A stretch of 5,818 nucleotides of DNA from Deltaproteobacteria bacterium. Lineage in GTDB: Bacteria > Desulfobacterota > Desulfobacteria > Desulfobacterales > C00003060. The stretch is taken from assembly GCA_019309815.1 (NCBI GenBank), contig JAFDFO010000144.1, positions 1 to 5,818 on the forward strand, read 5' to 3'. The notes beneath the pieces are model-generated. The model was not told the DNA's origin. It saw only the letters and a program-made list of their open reading frames with translations, and searched no databases. Positions within the stretch are counted from its first letter, which is position 1, and each line of letters opens with the position of its first letter. A program made the position numbers and the translations under genes. This document shows positions 1 through 5,647 of this stretch, piece by piece.

Positions 1-372
1 GGCCTGCCTGCCACAAAATACGAGATCAAAATGACCGGTTTTACTAATAGCTCGTTCCAGTACGTGTGACGTGGCAAGGGTGTCTGCACCAGCATATCGC
101 TTGTCAGTCAAAAGGGCCGCCTGATCAGCCCCTCGGCTGAGGGCATCCCTCAACACTTCCACCGCGGCCGGGGGACCCATGGATATGGCAGTGATCTCAC
201 CGCCATAGCGGTCCTTGACGCTGAGCGCCATTTCCAGAGCAAACAGATCGTCAGGATTGACGACGGCAGGAAGAGCCTGGCGATTGACGGTTCCGTCTTC
301 GCGCAACACTTCTGAAGTAATATCCCGTGTGTCGGGCACCTGTTTAATGAGACAGACCATTTTGTAAGACAT
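1..372 (-). CDS. etfB: Electron transfer flavoprotein beta subunit, N-terminal part (runs off left edge)
   Basis: EtfB pairs with EtfA to form a soluble FAD-containing heterodimer that takes electrons from acyl-CoA and related dehydrogenases and passes them to a quinone reductase or an Fe-S partner. The visible 124 codons begin MSYKMVCLIKQVPDTR, with the family signature IKQVPD at residues 9-14. They continue with NPDDLFALEMAL (about 39-50) and a GPP...EVLRDALSRGAD segment (about 67-83), all typical of the EtfB/FixA N-terminal half. The nucleotide-binding C-terminal half lies outside the window. Two ATGs are adjacent, at 375 and 372. I chose 372 because the GAGG at 379-382 then sits six bases upstream; ATG 360 is a further alternative. 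The gene is separated from the upstream hdr-like gene by a strong terminator and a repeat element, so it probably starts its own unit, likely followed by etfA. The family call is secure; the physiological partner is not visible. Confidence 0.93.
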   Translation of the reverse strand, partial: MSYKMVCLIKQVPDTRDITSEVLREDGTVNRQALPAVVNPDDLFALEMALSVKDRYGGEITAISMGPPAAVEVLRDALSRGADQAALLTDKRYAGADTLATSHVLERAISKTGHFDLVFCGRQA

Positions 373-447
373 CATTACCTCATCACAAGTATTTTTGCTC
401 ACCTTTGAACGGAGAATCCGAGACGTCCCTAACGGAAGGCGGGAAGT

Positions 448-624
448 TAGAACCTATCTCAAACAATCTAGGTGCCCAATGGTCCCGCCTACAGCGGGAC
501 TCCGCGTTCTCACTTGTCGCGCCATAGCCTTTAGGCGACGGCGGACCGTTCCGCGCCCCCCGACGACAAGCTCGGGATTTTTAACTTGCCCTGAACCCTA
601 ACCTTATTCTTGAGATAGGTTCTA
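448..624. repeat. MITE-like element with 15-bp terminal inverted repeats and four internal hairpins
   Basis: TAGAACCTATCTCAA at 448-462 is the exact reverse complement of TTGAGATAGGTTCTA at 610-624, giving a 177-bp unit with perfect 15-bp ends. Four hairpins lie inside in close series: GTCCCGC/GCGGGAC (482-488 with 494-500), GTCGC/GCGAC (516-520 with 535-539), GCGGA/TCCGC (541-545 with 550-554) and CCCGA/TCGGG (559-563 with 572-576). The last is followed by ATTTTT. This organisation fits a non-autonomous mobile or dispersed palindromic element. I see no transposase and no clear target-site duplication (flanks AAGT and CGGT differ). A structured RNA is an alternative. The repeats and hairpins are directly visible; mobility is inferred. 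Confidence 0.55.
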
Positions 625-689
625 CGGTAGGCGGGGCCTATTCGATATTGTGCTCTCCGATCAACGTCGACGATTCCTCATAGCCCATA

Positions 690-732
690 ACAAGAAAAAC
701 CTGGCGGCACCCCCCAGGGTGACACCAGGTTT
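690..732 (-). terminator. Rho-independent terminator of the hdr-like gene
   Basis: Read on the minus strand, the arm AAACCTGGTGTCACCC pairs with GGGTGCCGCCAGGTTT over about 16 positions, with one mismatch and one G:U pair. A short G-rich loop separates the arms (stem 697-732) and TTTTTCTTGTT follows. It lies about 70 bases after the hdr-like stop codon on the same strand. On the plus strand no T-run follows, so it is directional. It implies that the hdr-like gene and etfB are transcribed separately, or that read-through is limited. Confidence 0.85.
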
Positions 733-781
733 ATCAGGTTTGCAGGAATGAGGCAAGGTTTTGTTTAAACTCCAGAACCCT

Positions 782-799
782 TTCTTGAAATGGGTTCTA
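782..799. repeat. Third copy of the element end motif, next to the hdr-like stop codon
   Basis: TTCTTGAAATGGGTTCTA here matches TTCTTGAGATAGGTTCTA at 607-624 in 16 of 18 positions and in the same orientation. It also lies inside a local inverted repeat, AGAACCC...GGGTTCT (774-798). It sits five bases from the stop codon of the hdr-like gene. It may mark a second element end, so that the full element could reach from 448 to 799, or it may be a separate degenerate copy. Confidence 0.5.
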
Positions 800-804
800 G
801 GCTA

Positions 805-2151
805 TTACCATTGCTCCTCATCTAATTCAACACCATCTCTCTCAAACTGGGCATCGCGCTCAGCATGGGCTTTCTCTATCTCTTCCTTACTCCAAGGCTC
901 AAAGTCCAACGACTCCGCCACCAATTCCCAGATGTATATGGTCTCCTTGTAGTTGCCCATATCAAATTCCTTGGCAAGACCCTTCATGATCTGATCGCGG
1001 CAATTGTGGCACGGTGCCATGACCATCTCGGCGCCGCTCTTCTTGATTTGATCCGCCTTCATCTTCCCGTAGGCGAGACGCTCCTGGTCGTACGGCATCG
1101 CCCACGCGCCGCCCCCTGCGCCGCAGCACAGATTGTTCAATGCGCTGTCACACATCTCCACTATGTTCTCACAGCACTGGGCGGTAATCCATCGAGACCT
1201 GTCACAATGATGATCGCCAAATGCCGCCAGGGACTTTCTCCCGTAGTTGCAGGGATCATGGATGGTAGTCAATTGGGGATGTTTAGACTTGTCAATCTTG
1301 ATTCTTCCTGTCTTGATATATTCCTCAAGAAGCTCAAATATGCTCACAACCTTGAACTCGTCGTAGACCTCCGGAAACCATGTCTGGAACCCGAACCGGG
1401 TTCCCCAGTAGGCGTGGCCTCATTCCGGATAGAGGATTGTCTTCGCCTTTAGCCTTCGAGCGTTCTCAATGACACGTTCCACCTGTATTTTCATGTTCGC
1501 ATCGTCTCCTGAAAAGAGGCCCCAGTTGACCCCTTCCCAGTTTGTGGATGAAACGGTCCAGTCCTCCTTGGCCGCATAGAAGATCTTCCACCAGAACTTC
1601 ATGTCGTCCGGCTCTGCAAAGGGCTCCTTGGAGTTTATGGTGACAATGATGTTCGCGCCCTCTTTGTCAACAGGGACATAGAACCCAGGGGTAGGATGCT
1701 CTTCATCTTCTTCCATCTCCACTCCCAGCTCTCCCAGGAGAAAGAGCATATCGTCTCTCGGTATCCCGAGATTGTTGCCCCTCTCCAGGTTCATAATGGT
1801 CCCCTTATGGATAGGTCCCGGTACCTTGTCTCGCTCCCGCTTTGTCCGGCATCCCCGGAAAGTCTTCAGCAACAGAATACCCTGGGGGCAGTAACGCTGG
1901 CAGCGACCACAAAGGGTGCAGACCCAGGGCCACTTGGAATCGATGACCTCCTGTTCCAATCCCAGGGCTATGGCCCGGATCGCCTTCCTGGGATCCCAGC
2001 CCGGAACCAGCCCGGTTGCGGGACAGCCGCTTGCACAGGTCCCGCAGGCAAAACAATTGTCAGCCAACTCAGGAGAAACCGGTAGCGATCTTTTGCTTTT
2101 GTCCACCACCAGCGGCTCTTGCGTGTTGTCTACGTCAACGGGTTCTTGCAT
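805..2151 (-). CDS. HdrD/DsrK-like Fe-S oxidoreductase, probable selenoprotein with in-frame UGA at codon 244
   Basis: This is a soluble heterodisulfide-reductase-like protein (HdrC-type ferredoxin domain fused to HdrB-type CCG domains, as in HdrD and DsrK). It probably moves electrons between Fe-S clusters and a thiol/disulfide or similar two-electron site. The N-terminal half has two CxxCxxCxxxCP motifs (C33/36/39/43 and C78/81/84/88) for two [4Fe-4S] clusters. After the TGA the same frame continues with GHAYWGTRF, then HDPC (C301), CCGAGGG (C342-C343) and PCHNC (C381, C384), a complete second CCG motif for a non-cubane cluster. The TGA (1420-1422) falls in YPE-x-GHAY, where relatives have Cys. 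Frame and homology are intact on both sides, and a SECIS-like hairpin follows, so I read Sec244 and a 448-residue protein. There are no membrane segments. Start ATG 2151 has a strong AAGGAGG six bases upstream. A standard pipeline would split this into a 243-aa HdrC-like and a 179-180-aa HdrB-like gene (from GTG 1347), but no Shine-Dalgarno site supports that second start. Confidence 0.88.
1384..1422 (-). promoter_or_regulatory. UGA selenocysteine codon and SECIS-like hairpin
   Basis: Fifteen bases after the in-frame TGA (1420-1422), the minus-strand RNA forms a perfect 7-bp stem, GGAACCC (1404-1398) with GGGTTCC (1392-1386). The five-base loop is GGUUC. CU (1408-1407) can also pair with AG (1385-1384) if two G are bulged. 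The loop begins with GG, 23 bases after the UGA. Bacterial SECIS elements lie inside the reading frame just after the UGA and present G or GG in a small apical loop for SelB, at roughly this distance. Stem, loop and spacing are seen directly; SelB binding is inferred. Confidence 0.8.
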
Positions 2152-2186
2152 TGTGCCCTCCTTTCTCAGACCCTACACCACACCTA

Positions 2187-2216
2187 TTGACATTACTTAC
2201 CACAATATCCTATTTT
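2187..2216 (+). promoter_or_regulatory. Possible plus-strand promoter facing the hdr promoter
   Basis: TTGACA (2187-2192), an 18-base spacer and TATTTT (2211-2216) form a sigma-70-like promoter reading toward the Rrf2 gene. Its start would be about 225 bases upstream of that gene, giving a long leader. Because it points at the hdr-like promoter at 2224-2253, it could be an antisense or interfering promoter, or a chance match. Confidence 0.25.
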
Positions 2217-2223
2217 TCCCACC

Positions 2224-2253
2224 TACATACTCGGAAAAGCCGGAAAATGTCAA
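2224..2253 (-). promoter_or_regulatory. Promoter of the hdr-like selenoprotein gene
   Basis: On the minus strand, TTGACA (2253-2248) is followed after 18 bases by TATGTA (2229-2224). GTATGT gives the ideal 17-base spacing as an alternative -10. The predicted start lies near 2217, leaving a leader of about 65 bases that ends in the strong Shine-Dalgarno AAGGAGG (2163-2157) before the ATG at 2151. The perfect -35 and the position favour this as the main promoter. Confidence 0.5.
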
Positions 2254-2361
2254 CCCTTTTTTGCGAGGGGCAACGGCTCTCGTTAACCTACTGGTCTCAT
2301 GAGATAACCTGGGCATCTCCTATATCCGACAAGGACCTCTCTACATACGGTCACATCATCC

Positions 2362-2390
2362 TTCACAAACAGTGTCGGTTAGGTTATGGT
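2362..2390 (+). promoter_or_regulatory. Candidate promoter of the Rrf2 regulator gene
   Basis: TTCACA (2362-2367), a 17-base spacer and TATGGT (2385-2390) lie about 50 bases upstream of the regulator's ATG. This is the best placed sigma-70-like pair for it. The -10 is imperfect. Rrf2 proteins often control their own promoter, but I could not recognise a convincing IscR-type operator here. Confidence 0.35.
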
Positions 2391-2446
2391 AAACAGATCG
2401 TAGTCAGCGCAGCAGTGAGGCTGTTTCCACGGAAGGGGCGTAGGAG

Positions 2447-2890
2447 ATGAAAATATCGACCAAGGGACGTTACGGCACAAGGGCGATGATAGATATTGCG
2501 GAGAACTACAGCAGCGGGCCCGTTTCCTTGAGACAGCTGGCGGAAAGGCAATGTCTTTCCCTGAAATACATGGAGCAGATTATTCCTTTGCTCAAGTCAT
2601 CGGGGCTTATAAGGAGTGCCCGAGGAGCCCGCGGAGGGTATGTGCTGGCCAAGAAGCCTCGTGAAATATCATTGCGTAGTATTGTGGAGGCGTTGGAAGG
2701 ATCCTGGTCCCTGGTGGACTGTGTTGACGATCCGGCCCTGTGCGATCGCACTGAGGAATGCGGGGCCTATGACGTCTGGAACGATATTCAGGCCGCCATA
2801 TACAAGATCCTGGATTCAACGACCCTGGCTGACATGACCGCCCGCAGGAAAAAGAAGGCAAAGGCCGCTGCCTCCCGGAAACAGTCATGA
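2447..2890 (+). CDS. Rrf2/IscR-family transcriptional regulator with three-Cys cluster motif
   Basis: This is a 147-residue winged-helix DNA-binding protein, a normal length for the Rrf2 family. It starts MKISTKGRYGTRAMIDIA, the typical family N-terminus. It then has the helix-turn-helix around residues 28-52 (LRQLAERQCLSLKYMEQII) and the wing GARGGYVLA (60-68). C92, C99 and C105 (C-x6-C-x5-C) match the place and near-spacing of the [2Fe-2S] cysteines of IscR, so it probably senses Fe-S status, iron or redox. The C-terminus is a basic tail (RRKKKAKAAASRK). A purine-rich GGAAGGGG (2431-2438) sits eight bases before the ATG, and a second GGAG abuts the ATG directly. It is divergent from the hdr-like gene and convergent with the YcaO gene, so the hdr-like gene is the more likely target. 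The 48-base gap to the YcaO stop has no visible terminator. Iron-sulfur cysteine or cluster biogenesis genes are not in view, so the regulon is unknown. Confidence 0.92.
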   Translation: MKISTKGRYGTRAMIDIAENYSSGPVSLRQLAERQCLSLKYMEQIIPLLKSSGLIRSARGARGGYVLAKKPREISLRSIVEALEGSWSLVDCVDDPALCDRTEECGAYDVWNDIQAAIYKILDSTTLADMTARRKKKAKAAASRKQS

Positions 2891-2938
2891 AATCTGTCCG
2901 TCCAACACCCTGAGGCCGGCACCCACCCTGACAGTGCC

Positions 2939-4663
2939 TTACTCCCGAAGCCTTTCCAGGTTGTCCCTCGCAAATTCTATAGACGGATCAAGCTCTAAGG
3001 CAAATTTGTAATATCGAATGGCCTCCTCCCTGTTCCCCATGTCCCGATAGTTGGAAGCGATACTGGCGTAGTCAATCGCAGAACCGGGATCCAGGCGCAG
3101 CACCCTCTGGAAGCACTCAATCGCTTTCTCATGCTCCTTTAGCTTGAAGTGACAGAACCCCATCAGGTTGTAGACATCCGTTCTCTCGTTGTCGCTCTCC
3201 TCTGCCTTCTCCAGGACGGCGATTGCCTTTCGGTATTCACCTTGATCCTTTAGACAAATCCCCATGTAGGAATAGATGCTTGCAACATCTTCTTTTTTCG
3301 GATCGAGCAACAGGGCCTCATCAAAACAGACCAGTGCCTCTGAAAGCTCATTCATCGAGAGATGGCACGATCCGAGGAAAAACTTCACATAGTACTTCCC
3401 GGGCATCATACCATCCACTTCCCTCAATTTCTGAACGGCCCACTCCGGGTTCCCGCTCCCTGCAATCAGCTTGGCCGAGAACATGCCCACACTGGTTCCT
3501 GTAGCTCTCTCTCGAAAATGAGCCCCAGGTACGATGGTGTAGAAGGCGGGAATCTCGAGCTTGGGGTGGGTCACATCGACGAAGATGGGCTCCAGGCCGA
3601 TCCGGGACAAAGCAGCAATACATCTTTCTACTTCCACCTTTATGTTGTCATGGGAAAGATCTGGCAGTTCTGCAATGTCTATCTGGCCCGTGGGGTGGGT
3701 GACGAAGTGGGCTTCCTCAAGGGCCTTGAACTTCGGGAGACCGCTCGCTACGTAGTTGGAGTATGTATTGAAATCGCCTGCAAGCTGGGCCACCTCTGTC
3801 AAGGCGCGGCTCAGGGCCTTCTGGGGGCTCGGGGTTGTCCCTGCAGTCCACACAATTTCACTTCGCCCGGGAAAGTTGGATGGGTCGTAAGCGAGGACGC
3901 CTACACTGGGAATGCCCGTATCGAGAGACAAGTCCGTGATGAAAAGCTTGACGCCCACTTTTTCATATTTGCCGAGCATCTCAAGGACGAGTGTGTCGGT
4001 AACTGAGCCGGTATTGATTGCAGGAACCTTTAGCTTGTTGCGACTCACGATTGACGAGACGTGCCTTTCTACGATCTCACAAATGCCCTGGGAGATGGCT
4101 TCTTCCACACAGTTTCCGGCGCAAGGCCCGTTGAACTCATTGATGGCAAAGAACCAGTCAAAGGGGATGAGGATTTCCTGGTCTCTATGCATATTGTAGG
4201 CTTTGGTCCATTTCAGGGGGAGCCCGGAAAAAACCTCGCGAGCCTTGTCCAGGTCATCTGAGTCGTCGTGCACGGAGAAGGCAATTGCTTCAAAGGAAAT
4301 GGCATCGTCCTGCAGGTTTCGATACTCTTCAACAAAGAAATTCTCCTGGTTCTTGTAGAAACTGAAGAAGCTGAATCTCTCAACCAGCTCCATCACCGCA
4401 CTTGCCTCTGCCTGATGCGGGCTGCCCCCCTTTCCCATCTGTTTCTTCGTTCCTATGATCCTGAGGGCATCCTGGCCGCACAGACTGAAATATACCGGGA
4501 TATCTAACCTGCCGTTATCAATACGAACGGTTTCCTCCAGGATATCCAGATCTACCTCTTTGAGCTTCTCCTTGAACCTCCGAACCGTTTCTTCCGGCGT
4601 TAGCACTTTGTCCTGATCATAAGTGAAGCGCTTGAAGGCATCTCTCAAGACCACCTTACTCAT
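2939..4663 (-). CDS. YcaO-domain ATP-dependent enzyme with C-terminal TPR repeats
   Basis: YcaO enzymes use ATP to activate a peptide-bond oxygen, so that sulfur, a thiol or an amine can replace it (thioamides, azolines, amidines). From ATG 4663 the protein has 574 residues. The domain shows its ATP/Mg segments in order: GKGGSPHQAEASAVMELVER (77-96), GNCVEEAISQGICEIVERHV (183-202) and SPQKALSRALTEVAQ (279-293). About residues 424-560 hold four TPR units (each ending in a form of ALxLDP or similar), likely for docking a protein partner. The C-terminal proline-rich tail of azoline-forming YcaOs is absent. I chose 4663 over the ATG at 4684 because GAGAGG stands eight bases upstream and the 8-bp overlap with larE suggests coupled translation. 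E. coli YcaO is similar in length and also has a TPR-like C-terminus, but its sequence is clearly different. No TfuA partner or precursor peptide is visible; LarE may take the sulfur-donor role. The substrate is unknown. Confidence 0.88.
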   Translation of the reverse strand: MSKVVLRDAFKRFTYDQDKVLTPEETVRRFKEKLKEVDLDILEETVRIDNGRLDIPVYFSLCGQDALRIIGTKKQMGKGGSPHQAEASAVMELVERFSFFSFYKNQENFFVEEYRNLQDDAISFEAIAFSVHDDSDDLDKAREVFSGLPLKWTKAYNMHRDQEILIPFDWFFAINEFNGPCAGNCVEEAISQGICEIVERHVSSIVSRNKLKVPAINTGSVTDTLVLEMLGKYEKVGVKLFITDLSLDTGIPSVGVLAYDPSNFPGRSEIVWTAGTTPSPQKALSRALTEVAQLAGDFNTYSNYVASGLPKFKALEEAHFVTHPTGQIDIAELPDLSHDNIKVEVERCIAALSRIGLEPIFVDVTHPKLEIPAFYTIVPGAHFRERATGTSVGMFSAKLIAGSGNPEWAVQKLREVDGMMPGKYYVKFFLGSCHLSMNELSEALVCFDEALLLDPKKEDVASIYSYMGICLKDQGEYRKAIAVLEKAEESDNERTDVYNLMGFCHFKLKEHEKAIECFQRVLRLDPGSAIDYASIASNYRDMGNREEAIRYYKFALELDPSIEFARDNLERLRE

Positions 4664-5534
4664 CTGCCAGCCCTCTCGATTCATTTGGATTTGGCATCCC
4701 TAATGCCCTATTCATTCTCCCCGACTCGTAACCTTCCAGGTCCAAAACCACATGCAGAAAACCGATCTGTCTTAGTCTTTGCACAACCTCTTTTCTCAGA
4801 TCAGCTTCCATGATCGACGCCAGGCCCGAATCATCCAACTCAATTCTCGCCACAGACCCGTGATGCCTTACCCTGCATTGCCTGAAGCCCCGGTCGATAA
4901 GAAACTGCTCGGCATCCTCAATCATCTTGAGCTTCTGATCGGTGACAGGACTTCCGTAGGGAATTCTTGTAGCAAGGCAGGCCATTGCGGGCTTGTCCCA
5001 CTGAGTAAGCCCCATCTTCCTGGCCAGGAAACGGATTTCCTCCTTGGTCAAACCCGAATCCACCAGCGGAGCCATGATGCCCATCTCCCTGGCAGCTTCC
5101 AGGCCAGGACGATAGTCCCCTAAATCGTCCATGTTGGCTGCGTGGGCTACTCTTCCCATGCCTCTCTCTTGGGCTATTTCAAGCAGTTTTTGAAACAGAA
5201 GTTTCTTGCAATGATAGCACCTGTCTGGACCATTCGCCAAAAAGGCGGGAAGGTCCATCTCGTTGGATCGAAATATTATGTGTTCAATGCCCCTCTCCCG
5301 CGCAAAAACCCTGGCTTGCTCTTCTTCTCTCCGGGGATATATCTCTGAAACAGCGGTTACTGCAACCGCTCCTTTCCCCAGGGCCTCATAGGCTACAGCC
5401 AGAAGAAATGCGCTGTCCACGCCCCCGGAAAAGGCGACCAGAAGAGAACCAACGCCTCGAAGCTGGTTCGTCAGGCCCTCCTGCTTGCTCTCTGCATTTC
5501 GTTTGTCAATATCTGTTGGACACATTGCAAACAT
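4656..5534 (-). CDS. larE: LarE-type PP-loop ATP-dependent sulfurtransferase
   Basis: LarE activates a carboxylate with ATP and transfers sulfur to it. In the lactate racemase pathway it thiolates the nicotinic-acid-derived precursor of the nickel-pincer cofactor. This 292-residue protein has the usual length. The PP-loop SGGVDS is at residues 36-41, CYHC at 106-109, DDLGDYRPG at 136-144, KPAMACLATRIPYG at 181-194 and the C-terminal GYESGRMN at 268-275. Cysteines 106, 109 and 186 form a three-Cys set, fitting a LarE that holds a [4Fe-4S] cluster instead of sacrificing a single cysteine. ATG 5534 is five bases after GGAG; M4 (5525) is a weaker alternative. It is the first gene of a two-gene unit with the YcaO gene, overlapping by 8 bp. 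LarA, LarB and LarC are not in the window, so a role outside lactate racemisation, such as feeding sulfur to YcaO, is plausible but inferred. Confidence 0.9.
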   Translation of the reverse strand: MFAMCPTDIDKRNAESKQEGLTNQLRGVGSLLVAFSGGVDSAFLLAVAYEALGKGAVAVTAVSEIYPRREEEQARVFARERGIEHIIFRSNEMDLPAFLANGPDRCYHCKKLLFQKLLEIAQERGMGRVAHAANMDDLGDYRPGLEAAREMGIMAPLVDSGLTKEEIRFLARKMGLTQWDKPAMACLATRIPYGSPVTDQKLKMIEDAEQFLIDRGFRQCRVRHHGSVARIELDDSGLASIMEADLRKEVVQRLRQIGFLHVVLDLEGYESGRMNRALGMPNPNESRGLADE

Positions 5535-5537
5535 TAT

Positions 5538-5579
5538 ACTCCTTTTGAGATTCTCCTTACTCCTTTTGAGATTCTCCTT
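5538..5579 (-). repeat. Perfect 21-bp tandem duplication in the larE ribosome-binding region
   Basis: The 21 bases at 5538-5558 are repeated exactly at 5559-5579 with no gap. On the minus strand each unit begins with AAGGAG and ends with AAAAGGAGT, so there are four GGAG cores in 42 bases; only the one nearest the ATG (spacing about five) is correctly placed. Each unit also contains the small palindrome GAGAATCTC. The duplication could alter ribosome loading or arise by slippage. Confidence 0.9.
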
Positions 5580-5605
5580 CTATATGAAAAACCGCCACAC
5601 GTCAA
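5579..5605 (-). promoter_or_regulatory. Candidate promoter of the larE-ycaO operon
   Basis: On the minus strand, TTGACG (5605-5600) is followed after 15 bases by TATAGA (5584-5579). The spacing is short; shifting the -35 to TTTTGA gives 17 bases. The start would fall near 5572, inside the tandem repeat, leaving a leader of about 38 bases made almost wholly of the repeat. Confidence 0.35.
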
Positions 5606-5647
5606 AAGGCAACCCAGTTGACCGGGAACACTCCCCTAATCCACCGC

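Larger units (their letters stand above)
373..804. other. Gene-free stretch between hdr-like gene and etfB
   Basis: No convincing protein gene lies here. A short plus-strand frame (395-601) is rich in Arg and Pro, has no recognisable domain and coincides with hairpin DNA, so I treat it as spurious. The stretch holds a MITE-like hairpin element (448-624), an intrinsic terminator for the minus-strand hdr-like gene (690-732) and a further copy of the element's end motif (782-799). The 70 bases just upstream of etfB contain its ribosome binding site but no clear -35/-10 pair. Confidence 0.7.

Noticed and set aside
395..601. Plus-strand 68-codon ORF rich in Arg/Pro
   Set aside because: It overlaps the hairpin element and has no ribosome binding site or recognisable domain.
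805..1347. Separate HdrB-like gene starting at GTG 1347
   Set aside because: It is in frame with the upstream part, homology runs through the TGA region (GHAYWGTRFGFQ...FPEVYDEFKV) ahead of this GTG, and no Shine-Dalgarno site precedes it. A read-through selenoprotein explains everything.
1420..1422. Nonsense mutation making a pseudogene
   Set aside because: The downstream 204 codons keep every expected motif with no further stop or frameshift, and a SECIS-like hairpin sits at the right distance. Not fully excluded without the genome's sel genes.
865..1452. Long plus-strand ORF of 195 codons opposite the hdr-like gene
   Set aside because: It is a shadow of the minus-strand gene, whose motifs are unmistakable; the plus-strand peptide has no domain.
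2295..2304. Palindrome TCTCATGAGA in the divergent region as an Rrf2 operator
   Set aside because: It is a perfect 10-bp palindrome, but short and unlike known IscR sites, and far from both best promoters. Too weak to list as an operator.
2016..2450. Plus-strand ORF of 144 codons ending at the Rrf2 start
   Set aside because: It covers the 5' end of the hdr-like gene and the promoter region, has no domain, and its overlap with the Rrf2 ATG appears accidental.
4664..4684. Upstream ATG start (4684) for the YcaO gene
   Set aside because: Only a poor purine stretch lies before it, while ATG 4663 has GAGAGG at good spacing and gives the more usual small overlap.
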